DNA from: Gillisella vitis
Lineage (GTDB): Bacteria; Pseudomonadota; Alphaproteobacteria; Rhizobiales; Rhizobiaceae
Assembly (NCBI GenBank): GCA_009744235.1
Contig: WPHV01000004.1
Coordinates: 186,001 to 250,000, forward strand
Length of the DNA: 64,000 nucleotides
Direction of reading: 5' to 3'
Shown: piece by piece, positions 51,974 to 62,520 of the stretch
Layout: each line of letters starts with the position of its first letter
How positions within the stretch are numbered: the stretch's first letter is position 1
Notes under the pieces: generated by a model
Seen by the model: the letters and a program-made list of their open reading frames with translations, nothing else
What the model was told of the DNA's origin: nothing
Database searches by the model: none
Translations under genes and position numbers: made by a program

Positions 51974-54259
51974 TCAATCCGTCAAACCAAACCCAAACGG
52001 ATACAATTCGCCACCCTCCAGCGCCGATCCGTCTGGCCTGGTGGTTTCCTTGAAGCCGGGCATATCGGATCGATTGTAGGTGACGGCGTCCTTCGTTCTT
52101 GGCAAGGCAAACGGCATCTTGCCCTGCGGCTTGACCTTGCCGGAGACCAGATCCATCATCGCAACATCCGTGACACCGAAGGTCGCCATGATTGCGCCGG
52201 CATTTTTCAGTCCGCTGGCCTCGTCCAACACATAGGGCGCCCGAAAATAGATGCTTAGAACCACTTTCTTCGGATCACCAATCTCGGCCATCACCGCCTT
52301 GATGTCCGCAAGGGACGGAGACATGCTGCGAGAGGTCTGGCTGGCCATGCCGGTGAAGCTGATGTCATCGACCTCCCACGGCAAGGCACCGCCAAAGATC
52401 AGCGCCGGTGTATCGGAGCACGTCGCATTGATTGCCGGATAGAGACGGCAAGGGTCCTGGCTTCCCCATGTTTCCCCCGCACCGGGCAATCCCGCGGGAG
52501 TTCTATGGGCAGGATTGTTGCCGCTGGCGTCACTTTTGCTGTCATAGGCTGCACCGCTATCCTTGACCAGAACCCGGATGACTGCATAGTCAGCACCCGC
52601 AGCGCTTGGCCGGGTCTGGCCCTTGCTGGCATCATAATTGCCGTCGGTCACCTTATAACCAAACGTCTCGACATCCGCCTTGCCCATGCCCATCGTATAA
52701 ACCTTGGCACCAGCCTTTAACGGCAAAAGCTTTCGGCCATCGGCCCCTGTCTGGTTTTGCAACAGGACAATCGACTTCCTCTGGATGTCCAACCCCTTGG
52801 CACGGCTATCCTGCGCACCAATCACGGTATTGGCCTTGCCCGCGTCGATATAGGGATTTTCAAACAGACCGAGCTGGAACTGTTCTTGCAGCAAGCGTTT
52901 AACCGCCTCATCAACACGGGCTTCACGCACCAGGCCCGAATCGACCAGATCAGTGATCGTCTTGTTGGTGTGGAACCCAGAGAGAATATCAGTGCCACCG
53001 TTGATGGCTGTCGCCACACGGTCCGCTATTGTCTTGCCTTCCAGCCCCCAGGCCCTGGTATCGACAATGCCCGTATCGGAATTGACATAGCCCTTGAAAC
53101 CGAGTTTTCCACGCAGGAGATCGGTGACGATCTGCTTGTTGAACGCAAAACCAATCTGGTCGTAGGTCACGCCCTCGTAGGTCAGGTTGATCGGCACACC
53201 GTAATACGGCATGATCGACGACACCCCGCTATCGATTGCCGCCCTGAACGGCTTCAGGTGATAAGCGAAGGTATCACCAGGATAGATCTGGTTCTTTCCG
53301 AAGGAATAGTGCGGGTCCAGGCCCAGTTCCTGCGGGCCGCCGCCCGGGAAATGTTTCAGGGTCATTGCCACCGCAGTCTTTGGATTGACCGGCCCACCTT
53401 GCAGGCCATTGACCAGCGTCTTTACGATATTCGCGGTCAAATCGGCGTCTTCGCTGAAGGTTTCATGAACCCGATACCAACGCGGTTCAGTGGCCAGATC
53501 GGCCATATAACCATATAGGCCGCGAAGGCCGACGGCATTGTATTCCGCTCCCATCACCTCGGCAAAAGTTTTGATATCGGCCATGTCGCCAGTCGTCGGT
53601 GCCTTGCCGGTCTTCCGCGATTCCTCGCCCAAGGCGGCGGCGGCCAGACCGGCTTCCTTCGGGAACTGCGTGAAAGCACCAGAGCCTGCCGAAATGCCGA
53701 AGCGTGGATCGGCTTCAACGTGATTGCGCGCATTGTCCTTGAACACCGCCGGAATGCCCAGGCGGCTGCCCTCTTCCATCTCCTGGATGATATTCGAGAA
53801 AGCGGCCAGCTGCTGCGGCGTAACAACGTAGCCGCCGCGACTATTGGCTGGCGGACCATCGCAGGATTCTGCCTTTGCAGCGGCAACGGAGCGCAGGATG
53901 AAGCGCGTCATCTTCTGGCTGACAATATAGTCCACGGCCTTCGCATCAATTGCGCCGCCGCAGCCGGCATTTAGCGTGTCGATCATCAACATGCCGGCTT
54001 TTTCCTGCCGGGTCATCTGTGACAAGAGGTCGGCTGCCCGCTGCTCGGCACTCAAGCGCCAGTCCTCGTAAGGATCAAGCCCGCCATTGGCATTCAGATC
54101 CTTGAACTGTTTCCCTTCAATGGTGATGATGCTCTTCGCACGCGCACTCAGTGCCGGTTGACTGCTTGTGGCCATGGTCTTGCCATATGCGCCAAAAGCA
54201 ACCGTGACGCCAGCCACAGCGCATAGCGCCAATATGGGCGCACGCGTTCTATTGTTCAT
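51974..54259 (-). CDS. Glycoside hydrolase family 3 (beta-glucosidase-like), exported
   Basis: A 761-residue enzyme. The signal peptide spans about 1-28 (ACVAG-like hydrophobic core VAGVTVAFGAYG). After it comes an EF-hand-like loop DLNANGGLDPYEDW, found in this GH3 branch and able to bind calcium. The (beta/alpha)8 domain has MTLKHFPGGGPQELG (KHF motif) and the nucleophile Asp in YVNSDTG; the second domain begins about residue 480 with QRKSIVLLQNQTG. It should cleave beta-linked glucose or xylose from oligosaccharides in the periplasm. ATG 54259 follows GGAGG. Probably monocistronic, 374 bases after lolA; the exact substrate is open. Confidence 0.92.
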   Translation of the reverse strand: MNNRTRAPILALCAVAGVTVAFGAYGKTMATSSQPALSARAKSIITIEGKQFKDLNANGGLDPYEDWRLSAEQRAADLLSQMTRQEKAGMLMIDTLNAGCGGAIDAKAVDYIVSQKMTRFILRSVAAAKAESCDGPPANSRGGYVVTPQQLAAFSNIIQEMEEGSRLGIPAVFKDNARNHVEADPRFGISAGSGAFTQFPKEAGLAAAALGEESRKTGKAPTTGDMADIKTFAEVMGAEYNAVGLRGLYGYMADLATEPRWYRVHETFSEDADLTANIVKTLVNGLQGGPVNPKTAVAMTLKHFPGGGPQELGLDPHYSFGKNQIYPGDTFAYHLKPFRAAIDSGVSSIMPYYGVPINLTYEGVTYDQIGFAFNKQIVTDLLRGKLGFKGYVNSDTGIVDTRAWGLEGKTIADRVATAINGGTDILSGFHTNKTITDLVDSGLVREARVDEAVKRLLQEQFQLGLFENPYIDAGKANTVIGAQDSRAKGLDIQRKSIVLLQNQTGADGRKLLPLKAGAKVYTMGMGKADVETFGYKVTDGNYDASKGQTRPSAAGADYAVIRVLVKDSGAAYDSKSDASGNNPAHRTPAGLPGAGETWGSQDPCRLYPAINATCSDTPALIFGGALPWEVDDISFTGMASQTSRSMSPSLADIKAVMAEIGDPKKVVLSIYFRAPYVLDEASGLKNAGAIMATFGVTDVAMMDLVSGKVKPQGKMPFALPRTKDAVTYNRSDMPGFKETTRPDGSALEGGELYPFGFGLTD

Positions 54260-54633
54260 GGGGGCCTCCTCCAAAGCCAAATTCTTTACGTCACGCGCAA
54301 TATTCCGATCCGGATGTTTGCAATCAATTGCCCGCCGGACATGGGCGGAAAATCCTCCGAAATTCCACTCGATTCTGATCGCACTCCTCCCAGGCACGAT
54401 CAGAAAAAAGCCACGGCAGTAAAGCATCTTGCGCATGATGAACCGCAAGATGCGCCAATGTGATCCGTTATATGATAACCGTAGCGTTCAAAAAATCGAA
54501 ACGCAACTCTATATCTATCTCTGAAATGCGCGACAGCCTGTCAGGTTCAGATTGAACCAGACGGTCTCACGCTTCTCTTGTTTTCGTTGGTCTTTTCGGG
54601 AAAATCGAGTTCCAGTTTATCCAAAGGCAACAT
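54260..54633. other. Intergenic region lolA / GH3
   Basis: A 374-base gap with no supported gene. It contains a perfect inverted repeat GCATCTTGCG (54424-54433) and CGCAAGATGC (54444-54453), ten bases apart, and must carry the promoter of the GH3 gene. Confidence 0.5.
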
Positions 54634-55287
54634 CTAACCGCGATTGCGGATATCGTCATAGGGAACTTCGAAGACTTTTTCATCGAAATTGACGCCCTGC
54701 TGGACGTTAAAGATCATCACCGACGTGTCCTTGCCCTGCGCATCGGTCACCGTCCACTGCCGCAGCTCGAAGGTCTTCGGGTCGAACATCAGGGTAATCG
54801 TCTGGTCGCCAAAAATCGACTTATCGCCCAGCACGATGGTGGTCAGATCCTGCTCTTCCTTGACCTGCCGCACCATCTGATGGCCGAGATCGATGCGGTC
54901 GGACAGAAGCAGGCTCAGCGGCGTTTTCGACAGCGGATAGACATCCCAGGTCTTCATTTTCAGGTTGCCGATTGCCACGTTGCGGCCATCGGAAATCACC
55001 CGCATCGGCGACGGCTGCTCATAGTTGAAGCGCAGCTTGCCGGGCCGTTCGATATAGAATTTTCCGGCTGTCTGTTCACCGCGTGGGCCAAACTGCACGA
55101 ACTCGCCCATCATGGTTTTCACCGAGGCAAAATGATCGGCAATCCTCTGCGCGGCGCTGGCCTGGGCCTGGGCATATGCGGGTGATACTGTGGCTGCCAC
55201 AGCGATCCCGGCAGCCGCCAGGCCAATAAATCCCCGGCGGCCAATCATCCCTGTCATGCCTGCCGGGGCAAACGTCTTCTTTTGCAT
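54634..55287 (-). CDS. lolA: Outer-membrane lipoprotein carrier LolA-like protein
   Basis: A 217-residue periplasmic protein of the LolA fold, which carries lipoproteins from the inner membrane to the outer membrane. FVQFGPRGEQTAGKFYIERPGKLRFNYE is the classical start of the domain, with LSLLLSDRIDLG in the middle. The N-terminus has a twin-arginine stretch GRRGFIGLAAAG, so export may use the Tat pathway instead of Sec. The start ATG 55287 follows AAGGAG by 6 bases; a longer open frame to 55392 is not protein-like. It is downstream of ftsK, a common arrangement in bacteria. Confidence 0.93.
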   Translation of the reverse strand: MQKKTFAPAGMTGMIGRRGFIGLAAAGIAVAATVSPAYAQAQASAAQRIADHFASVKTMMGEFVQFGPRGEQTAGKFYIERPGKLRFNYEQPSPMRVISDGRNVAIGNLKMKTWDVYPLSKTPLSLLLSDRIDLGHQMVRQVKEEQDLTTIVLGDKSIFGDQTITLMFDPKTFELRQWTVTDAQGKDTSVMIFNVQQGVNFDEKVFEVPYDDIRNRG

Positions 55288-55407
55288 TCTTTTCTCCTTT
55301 TGCCCCTGTTCCCTACAGCGCAAACCGGGCGCCATGGTGACAAACACTGGATCGTGAACGCCGAAACGCCTTTCAGCGCCTGGACGTTCCACACCAGCCC
55401 GTCGCCG

Positions 55408-58035
55408 TCACCGCTCGATGTCAGCTTCCGTTGGAACGAGGATTTCGCGTTTGCCCGCATGGTTGGCCGGGCCGATAATGCCTTCCTGTTCCATGCGTTC
55501 GATCAGCGATGCGGCACGGTTATAGCCGATGCCCAGCCGACGTTGAACATAGGAGGTCGAGGCTTTCCCATCCCGAAGCACGACGGCGACGGCCTGATCG
55601 TAAGGATCGTCCGATTCGGCCAGATTGCCGGTCCCTGCCGGTCCACCGCCTTCGTCGTCGTCCTCATCGATGGTCACGGCATCAAGATAATCCGGTGCAC
55701 CCTGGGTTTTCAGATAGGCAACGATGTCTTCCACCTCATTATCCGAGACGAAAGGTCCGTGAACACGCTGGATGCGTCCGCCGCCAGCCATATAGAGCAT
55801 ATCGCCCATACCCAGCAGCTGTTCGGCGCCCTGCTCTCCCAGAATAGTACGGCTGTCGATCTTGGAGGTGACCTGGAAGGAAATCCGGGTCGGGAAGTTC
55901 GCCTTGATGGTGCCGGTGATCACGTCCACAGATGGACGCTGCGTCGCCATGATCACGTGAATGCCAGCCGCGCGCGCCATCTGCGCCAGGCGCTGCACCG
56001 CGCCTTCGATATCCTTGCCCGCCACCATCATCAGGTCGGCCATCTCGTCGATGATAACAACGATATAGGGCATGGGCTGCAAATCGAAGGTCTCGGTCTC
56101 GTACATGGCCTCGCCGGTCTGCCGGTCAAAGCCGGTCTGCACGGTGCGGGTCAGCACTTCACCCTTTTCAATCGCCTGCTCGACGCGGCTGTTGAAGCCG
56201 TCGATATTGCGCACGCCGATCTTCGACATCTTCTTGTAGCGCTCTTCCATCTCGCGCACCGTCCATTTCAAGGCGACGACAGCCTTTTTCGGATCGGTAA
56301 CGACAGGCGAGAGCAGATGCGGAATACCGTCATAAATCGACAGTTCCAGCATTTTCGGATCGATCATGATCAACCGGCATTTCTCCGGTGGCAAACGGTA
56401 GACCAGCGACAGGATCATGGTGTTGATCGCCACCGACTTGCCCGACCCGGTCGTACCGGCCACCAGCAGATGCGGCATCTTGGCGAGGTCGGCGATCACA
56501 GGTTCACCGCCAATGGTCTTGCCCAGCGCCATCGGCAGCTTGGCTGTCGAGCCGTTGAAGTCGCGGCTACCGATCATTTCCCGCAAATACACGGTTTCGC
56601 GGGTTCTGTTCGGCAATTCGATGCCAATGGCGTTGCGGCCAGGCACGACGGCAACACGGGCGGCAATAGCGCTCATCGAGCGGGCAATATCATCGGCAAG
56701 ACCGATAACGCGGGATGATTTGATCCCTGGCGCTGGCTCAAGCTCATAAAGCGTGACAACCGGGCCGGGCCGCACTTCGATAATGTCACCCTTGACGCCG
56801 AAATCCTCCAGCACACCTTCCAGCGTCCGGGCGTTGTGTTCAAGCTGGTCAGCCGACAGGCTGGCATCCTTGGCAACCGCACGCGGTTCGGCCAGAAGCT
56901 GAACCGATGGCAGTTGGAACCCGCGCGCACCTCTTGGACCAGCGACCGGAGCCGGGCGCGGACGCTCAGCAGGAGCCGCCGCGCGGCGGGCAGAAGGCTT
57001 TGCAGCCCGATCTTCGTCTTCATCGTCGAATAGGATGTCATCAGCCGAGCGCCCACGGGTGCGCAGGTCAAAGGGTGGCTCGTCATGCGCGTCGTCCGGT
57101 GACACCGGCGGCGATGCAATACGGCGACGACCCGCACTCCGCTCACCCGGCTCAAAGGACGGATCGGCACGGTGGTCCGGGCGTCCAGCCTGAACCGGCA
57201 TGACCTCATCATCGTTGAAATCATAGGGCTGGTCGAAATCCGAGCGCTCGCGCCTTTTTGGCTTCAGACCGGCGAGACGCCGCATTCGGGCCTGACCGGT
57301 ATACCAGACATGGGCGAGCGCACCAGCAGCCAGCGCGAAAGGCCCGGTACGGTCATCATCGTCTTCATCCTCATCGACGATAGGCACGGCCTTGCTCTTG
57401 CGGGACCCCGCCTGTGAGCTTGCGCGGGCAGCCAGAATTTCCGCTTCGAAATCATCCTCTTCATTGCCGATGATACCAGCGGCAAACAACATCAGCCACA
57501 GCATCGGGGCGATGAAGATCACGCCCAGCACCATGGCAAAGGTTCCGGTCGGATAGGCTCCGACAAACAGTGCGGGAAAGCGCAGAATCATGTCGCCGAT
57601 CACCCCACCGATCCCGTTGGGAATCGGCCAGGTGCCGGGCGGCGGAAAACAGCCAAACACGGCAGCGCCCGCAACCGCCCCGGTACCCCAGGCGGCAAGC
57701 CGACGTGGCAGGCGGGCGATCTTGCGGCCCGAAATCAGCGAAAGCGACCAGGCCAGAACCGGCAATAGTGCCGCAACCGATGCAAGCCCGAAAAACTGCA
57801 TGGAGAGATCAGCGAACACAGCGCCGGGATAACCGAGAATATTGGTGGGCGCCCGGCTGGTCGCATAGGAAAAACTGGGATCGGCAACATTCCAGGTGGC
57901 CAGCGCGGCAATGGCTGCCACCAGGCCCAGGAACAGGGCAAATCCAAGCAGCGCCAGGAATTGCCGCATGATGAAACCCATCACGATCATCCGAGGCGAC
58001 CGCTCTTCCAATATTGCCAGCGTGCTTCTGCTCAT
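55408..58035 (-). CDS. ftsK: DNA translocase FtsK
   Basis: FtsK couples division to chromosome segregation. The 875-residue protein has four N-terminal membrane helices (about 24-185), a proline/arginine-rich linker (about 190-370), then the motor: Walker [15 protein letters not shown], Walker [14 protein letters not shown] and the C-terminal winged-helix gamma domain ([21 protein letters not shown]) that reads KOPS sequences. [20 protein letters not shown] is another hallmark. Length is typical for alphaproteobacteria with a short linker. The start is ATG 58035. lolA follows 120 bases later. Confidence 0.97.
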   Translation of the reverse strand: MSRSTLAILEERSPRMIVMGFIMRQFLALLGFALFLGLVAAIAALATWNVADPSFSYATSRAPTNILGYPGAVFADLSMQFFGLASVAALLPVLAWSLSLISGRKIARLPRRLAAWGTGAVAGAAVFGCFPPPGTWPIPNGIGGVIGDMILRFPALFVGAYPTGTFAMVLGVIFIAPMLWLMLFAAGIIGNEEDDFEAEILAARASSQAGSRKSKAVPIVDEDEDDDDRTGPFALAAGALAHVWYTGQARMRRLAGLKPKRRERSDFDQPYDFNDDEVMPVQAGRPDHRADPSFEPGERSAGRRRIASPPVSPDDAHDEPPFDLRTRGRSADDILFDDEDEDRAAKPSARRAAAPAERPRPAPVAGPRGARGFQLPSVQLLAEPRAVAKDASLSADQLEHNARTLEGVLEDFGVKGDIIEVRPGPVVTLYELEPAPGIKSSRVIGLADDIARSMSAIAARVAVVPGRNAIGIELPNRTRETVYLREMIGSRDFNGSTAKLPMALGKTIGGEPVIADLAKMPHLLVAGTTGSGKSVAINTMILSLVYRLPPEKCRLIMIDPKMLELSIYDGIPHLLSPVVTDPKKAVVALKWTVREMEERYKKMSKIGVRNIDGFNSRVEQAIEKGEVLTRTVQTGFDRQTGEAMYETETFDLQPMPYIVVIIDEMADLMMVAGKDIEGAVQRLAQMARAAGIHVIMATQRPSVDVITGTIKANFPTRISFQVTSKIDSRTILGEQGAEQLLGMGDMLYMAGGGRIQRVHGPFVSDNEVEDIVAYLKTQGAPDYLDAVTIDEDDDEGGGPAGTGNLAESDDPYDQAVAVVLRDGKASTSYVQRRLGIGYNRAASLIERMEQEGIIGPANHAGKREILVPTEADIER

Positions 58036-58246
58036 AGGTGTTCGCCTGCCAGTGCAATTTCAACAAAACTTGGAAACCGGATGCGCCGGGCAGGACCCGA
58101 ACCGGCTTGCGAAAGGTGAGATTACCAGAACACGGGTTAACGCTCCTTTAACCATGGATAACCCATCCGGTCGAAAGCCCGCCTTGCCATCGTGGTGCAA
58201 CCAGTCTTTCGCTATGAGCGTATATAGAGCGCGATTGTCCAGAATC

Positions 58247-58273
58247 AAAAAACCCGGGCACGAGGCCCGGGTT
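58247..58273 (-). terminator. Rho-independent terminator of glnK-amtB
   Basis: Perfect nine-base stem AACCCGGGC / GCCCGGGTT with loop CTCGT on the minus strand, followed by TTTT, 54 bases after the amtB stop. Confidence 0.9.
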
Positions 58274-58327
58274 GGTTTTCTGGTAACGAAGCACCTTGAT
58301 CGCCCCCCCAAAGGGAAGCAACAGGGA

Positions 58328-59686
58328 TCAGGAGTGATAAGCAGCTTCACCGTGCGAGGCGAGGTCGAGACCTTCGCGCTCGGCTTCGACCGGCACACGC
58401 AGACCAACGATGACATCGACGATCTTGTAGAGGATCGCAGAGCCGATACCGGTCCACAGGACGGTGATAACCACAGCCTGAAGCTGCACCATGACCTGGC
58501 CACCCATCGTCTGTTCGCCGACATAACCGACGCCACCCAAGGAAGCGCTGGCGAAAATGCCGGTGGAAATAGCACCGAACATGCCGCCAATGCCATGCAC
58601 GCCGAACACGTCAGCCGTGTCGTCATAGCCGAACTTATTCTTCACGACAGAAACGAAGAAGTAGCAGAGCGGCGAAACGATCACACCCATGACGATGGCG
58701 CCCATCGGGCCGACAATACCGGCGGCAGGCGTGATGGCAACGAGGCCAGCAATCATGCCGGAGGCAGCGCCCAGCATCGAGGCCTTGCCGCGGGTGAAGG
58801 ATTCAACCACGCACCAGGACAGGATAGCCGCAGCCGTGGCAATAAAGGTGTTGACGGTGGCGAGCATCGCACCGCCGGAGGCTTCGAGGTTGGAGCCGGC
58901 ATTGAAGCCGAACCAGCCGACCCAGAGCATGGCGGCACCGACATAGGTGAGCGTCATGGAATGCGGGGCCATCATGTCCTTGCCATAACCTGTGCGCTTG
59001 CCGACCAGAATCGCACCAACAAGACCGGCAACGCCAGCATTGATGTGAACGACTGTACCGCCAGCGAAATCAAGGGCGCCGAGACCGAAGAGATAGCCCT
59101 TGGCATCCCAGACCATATGGGCGACCGGGAAATAGACGAAGGTGACCCAAAGCAGGCAGAACAGGATCGCAGCCGAGAACTTGATGCGTTCCGCAAAGGC
59201 ACCGATGATCAGAGCAGGCGTGATCGCTGCGAAGGTCATCTGGAACAGCATGAAGATATATTCAGGAATGACGACGCCCTTGCTGAAGGTAGCAGCCGTT
59301 GTAGTGGTGTCGACGCCAGCCAGGAACATCTTGGCAAAGCCGCCGAAGAACGGGCTTTCGCCGCCGCCGAAGGCGAAGGAATAGCCATAGATGACCCAGA
59401 CGATCATCACCATCGCGGCGATGACGGTGCACTGCATCAGCACGGACAGCATGTTCTTGGCGCGCACCAGGCCGCCGTAGAATAGACCAAGACCCGGAAC
59501 CGCCATGAACAGAACCAGGATGGTGGACAGGAACATGAAGGCGGTATCGCCCTTATCGGGAACAGGAGCAGCTGCCGCCGCAACGGCTGGCGCTGCATCC
59601 TGCGCAAAGGCAATCGCCGGTGCCATCAAGGCCGCCGATGCAGCCCCGAGGCGCATAGCTTGAGATTTGAATGTGGAAAACGACAT
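58328..59686 (-). CDS. amtB: Ammonium transporter AmtB
   Basis: AmtB moves ammonium into the cell. The 452-residue protein has a signal peptide (about 1-29) and 11 helices. MAVPGLGLFYGGLVRAKNMLSV at the first helices, FGWFGFN-like block WVGWFGFNAGSNLEA and DVFGVHGIGGMFGAISTG with the pore histidines are hallmarks. GlnK, encoded just upstream (28 bases), blocks the channel when nitrogen is plentiful. The two genes form an operon with a sigma-54-type promoter upstream of glnK. Confidence 0.97.
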   Translation of the reverse strand: MSFSTFKSQAMRLGAASAALMAPAIAFAQDAAPAVAAAAAPVPDKGDTAFMFLSTILVLFMAVPGLGLFYGGLVRAKNMLSVLMQCTVIAAMVMIVWVIYGYSFAFGGGESPFFGGFAKMFLAGVDTTTTAATFSKGVVIPEYIFMLFQMTFAAITPALIIGAFAERIKFSAAILFCLLWVTFVYFPVAHMVWDAKGYLFGLGALDFAGGTVVHINAGVAGLVGAILVGKRTGYGKDMMAPHSMTLTYVGAAMLWVGWFGFNAGSNLEASGGAMLATVNTFIATAAAILSWCVVESFTRGKASMLGAASGMIAGLVAITPAAGIVGPMGAIVMGVIVSPLCYFFVSVVKNKFGYDDTADVFGVHGIGGMFGAISTGIFASASLGGVGYVGEQTMGGQVMVQLQAVVITVLWTGIGSAILYKIVDVIVGLRVPVEAEREGLDLASHGEAAYHS

Positions 59687-59714
59687 CTATATGAACTCCC
59701 CTTGACGGCCGGTC

Positions 59715-60113
<399 letters not shown>

Positions 60114-60145
60114 CTACGACAGGGGGCAGCGACTGTCATCCTACA

Positions 60146-60162
60146 TTCAAACCGTGTGCCAA
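60146..60162 (-). promoter_or_regulatory. Candidate sigma-54 (RpoN) promoter of glnK-amtB
   Basis: On the minus strand TTGGCACACGGTTTGAA fits the -24/-12 consensus TGGCAC-N5-TTGC: GG and the later TTG are placed correctly, with A instead of C at the last base. It lies about 93 bases before the glnK start. glnK-amtB is normally under NtrC and RpoN control. Confidence 0.65.
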
Positions 60163-60252
60163 GTTTCAGGAGACAGGTAAGCTATTGAAATAAAAAGACT
60201 ATAATGGAGAACACCAAAAAAAAGGCACAGGAATGGGCGAAAACATGGTTTT

Positions 60253-60282
60253 TTTTGTGCAAATTCAAAAAATCGCACAAAA
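60253..60282. repeat. Inverted repeat between tesB and glnK
   Basis: TTTTGTGC (60253-60260) and GCACAAAA (60275-60282) form an 8-bp inverted repeat with a 14-base AT-rich spacer. It lies directly after the tesB stop codon and about 90-135 bases upstream of the RpoN promoter candidate. It may be an enhancer site, but GTGC...GCAC is the reverse of the usual NtrC half-site order. Confidence 0.5.
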
Positions 60283-60283
60283 T

Positions 60284-61168
60284 TTAATCATTTGCCTTTT
60301 TCCGAATCAAGCCCTCCTGGGCAACGGAAACAACCAGCTGGCCTGTCCGCGTATAAATTGAGCCTCTGGTCATTCCCCGGCCACCCGACGCGCTGGGGCT
60401 GTCTTGGGAATAGAGCAGCCAGTCATCGAGCTTGTCGGGCTGGTGAAACCACATCGCATGGTCAAGGCTGGCGGCCTGGATCCGCTGGTCGAAAACAGAA
60501 ACGCCGTGGGCATAGAGCGCGACATCCAGGAGCGTCATGTCCGAGAGATAGGCCAGCACGGCTGCCTGCAGGCGGCGGTCGTCCGGCACCGTACCCGTCA
60601 TGCGCACCCAGATATCGGCCTTTGGTTCCAGCTTGTCCTTTGTCAGATAATGCAGGAAGGAGGTGGGGCGAAATTCCACCGGCCGCTCTCTTGCCCAATA
60701 GGCCCGGATATGGGCGGGCGCTTGCGACAGAAACATTTCGCGAAATTCCCGTTCACCCATCAACCCTTCCGGCGGCGTCACATTGGGCATGACGAGCTGG
60801 TGGGAATAGCCTTCTTCTTCCTGCTGAAAAGAGGCCGACATCGAAAAGATCATCTGGCCGTGCTGGATAGCAACGACCCGACGAGTCGAAAAGCTGGCGC
60901 CGTCACGGGTGCGCTCGACCTGATAAAGAATTGGCACCGCCGGATCGCCTGGACGCAGGAAATAGGCATGCAGGGAGTGAACATAACGCTCGCCATCGAC
61001 ACAGCGCTGCGCTGCCATCAAGGCCTGAGCGATGACCTGGCCGCCGAACACTCTCTGCCACCCAACCTGAGGGCTGATGCCTCGGAACAGATTCACCTCC
61101 AAGGCCTCCAGGTTCAGCGTTTCGATCAGTTTTTCCATCGGCGTGGCGGAATTTTCTGTCTGCGGCAT
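60284..61168 (-). CDS. tesB: Acyl-CoA thioesterase II
   Basis: TesB hydrolyses acyl-CoA to free fatty acid and CoA. The 294-residue protein has a double hot-dog fold with FRGISPQVGWQRVFGGQVIAQAL near the start, LHAYFLRPGDPAVPILYQVER and ASLDHAMWFHQPDKLDDWLLY, where the catalytic Asp-His pair lies. Start ATG 61168 (MPQTENSATPMEKLIETL) has GGAG 10 bases upstream; ATG 61138 is a shorter option. It is divergent from the UbiH-type hydroxylase gene. Role in rhizobia: fatty-acid turnover. Confidence 0.95.
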   Translation of the reverse strand: MPQTENSATPMEKLIETLNLEALEVNLFRGISPQVGWQRVFGGQVIAQALMAAQRCVDGERYVHSLHAYFLRPGDPAVPILYQVERTRDGASFSTRRVVAIQHGQMIFSMSASFQQEEEGYSHQLVMPNVTPPEGLMGEREFREMFLSQAPAHIRAYWARERPVEFRPTSFLHYLTKDKLEPKADIWVRMTGTVPDDRRLQAAVLAYLSDMTLLDVALYAHGVSVFDQRIQAASLDHAMWFHQPDKLDDWLLYSQDSPSASGGRGMTRGSIYTRTGQLVVSVAQEGLIRKKAND

Positions 61169-61254
61169 TTTGGAAAAGCTCCGGCGGTAGGAAGTCGGGT
61201 CCAAGTGATCTATATAAGACCCGAAGCACGATACAAGCTGCAAGGGAGTAGATG

Positions 61255-62469
61255 ATGGCGGATCTGGTTGTAGTCGGAGGCGGATATGTCGGTCTCTCGG
61301 CGGCGCTCGCCGTCAAGCGCGCCGCGCCGCATCTGGACGTGACGGTAATCGAAGCAGCCCCCGAAGGCCAGTGGCGCAAGGACCCACGGGCCTCGGCGGT
61401 GATTGCGGCAGCCACCAAAATGCTGGAGGTTTTCGGCGTCTGGAGCACGATTGCGCCGCAATCCCAGCCGATCAACCGGATGATCGTCACCGATTCGCGC
61501 ACCAGCGATCCGGTCCGGCCCGTCTACCTGACCTTTGACGGCGAAGTCGAGGAGGGCAAGCCCTTCGCCTATATGGTGCCCAATGTCGCCATGGTCGGGG
61601 CGCTTCTCGACGCTGCCGGAGAGGCGGGAATTTCCATTCGCCATGGCGTCAAAGCCGCAGGCTTTTCCGTGAACGGCCATAAGGCCGAAGTCGCGCTTTC
61701 CGATGGCACAACCCTTGACTGCCGTCTGGTTGTCGCCTGTGACGGTGTGCGCTCGCGCATCAGGGACATGGCGGGGATCAAGACCGTCACCTGGGCCTAT
61801 GGCCAGTCCGGGATTGTCACCACGGTCGAACATGAGCGTCCTCATCAAGGGGTGGCAGAGGAGCATTTCCTGCCCGCTGGCCCCTTCGCGATCCTGCCCT
61901 TGACCGGCAATCGCTCGTCGCTGGTCTGGACTGAGCGCAGCGAGGATGCGGACCGGCTGGTGGCCGAGGACGACCTGATGTTCGAAACCGAACTGGAGCG
62001 CCGTTTCGGCCACAAACTCGGCGCTATCCGTGCCACCGGCGACCGGCGCGCCTTTCCGCTGGGATTGACGCTGGCCCGCTCTTTCATCGGGCCACGGCTG
62101 GCGCTCGCAGGGGACGCCGCTCATGGTATTCATCCGATTTCCGGCCAGGGCCTCAATCTTGGCTTCAAGGATGTGGCCGCGCTGGCGGAAACAATCGTCG
62201 ATGCCGATCGCCTCGGCCTCGATATCGGCGACCTCACCGTTCTGGAACGCTACCAGACCTGGCGTCGCTTCGACACATTCCGCATGGGCGTCACCACCGA
62301 CGTGCTGAACCGGCTGTTTTCCAACGATATTACGCCGGTCAGAATCGCCCGGGATTTCGGGCTCGGCCTGGTGGAACGGCTGCCAAAACTGAAAAGCTAT
62401 TTCATTTCCGAGGCGGCAGGAACAGCGGTGAAGGGCGGTCCGAAACTTCTGACCGGTCAGGCGATCTGA
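61255..62469 (+). CDS. UbiH/VisC-type FAD-dependent monooxygenase
   Basis: A 404-residue flavoprotein of the UbiH/UbiF/VisC hydroxylase group, which hydroxylates the ubiquinone ring. Visible: N-terminal dinucleotide motif VVVGGGYVGLSAALAV, the VACDGVRSRIRD (DG) motif, and GDAAHGIHPISGQGLNLGFKD, the second FAD motif. It could act in ubiquinone synthesis, which other rhizobial hydroxylases such as UbiL also do. The start ATG 61255 has GGGAG 6 bases before it; the ATG three bases earlier is possible. Divergent from tesB. Confidence 0.93.
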   Translation: MADLVVVGGGYVGLSAALAVKRAAPHLDVTVIEAAPEGQWRKDPRASAVIAAATKMLEVFGVWSTIAPQSQPINRMIVTDSRTSDPVRPVYLTFDGEVEEGKPFAYMVPNVAMVGALLDAAGEAGISIRHGVKAAGFSVNGHKAEVALSDGTTLDCRLVVACDGVRSRIRDMAGIKTVTWAYGQSGIVTTVEHERPHQGVAEEHFLPAGPFAILPLTGNRSSLVWTERSEDADRLVAEDDLMFETELERRFGHKLGAIRATGDRRAFPLGLTLARSFIGPRLALAGDAAHGIHPISGQGLNLGFKDVAALAETIVDADRLGLDIGDLTVLERYQTWRRFDTFRMGVTTDVLNRLFSNDITPVRIARDFGLGLVERLPKLKSYFISEAAGTAVKGGPKLLTGQAI

Positions 62470-62520
62470 AACAGACTGTGACTGGCGACTGGCGAGGCCA
62501 ACGGCCTCAAGACAGCGCCT

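Noticed and set aside
57896..59485. Long plus-strand open frame opposite amtB and the ftsK start
   Set aside because: Antisense shadow of amtB; histidine- and arginine-rich product with no known pattern.
62494..62508. GAGGCC-AAC-GGCCTC between the UbiH-type and Trm112 genes
   Set aside because: A 6-bp stem without a T-run; too weak to call a terminator.
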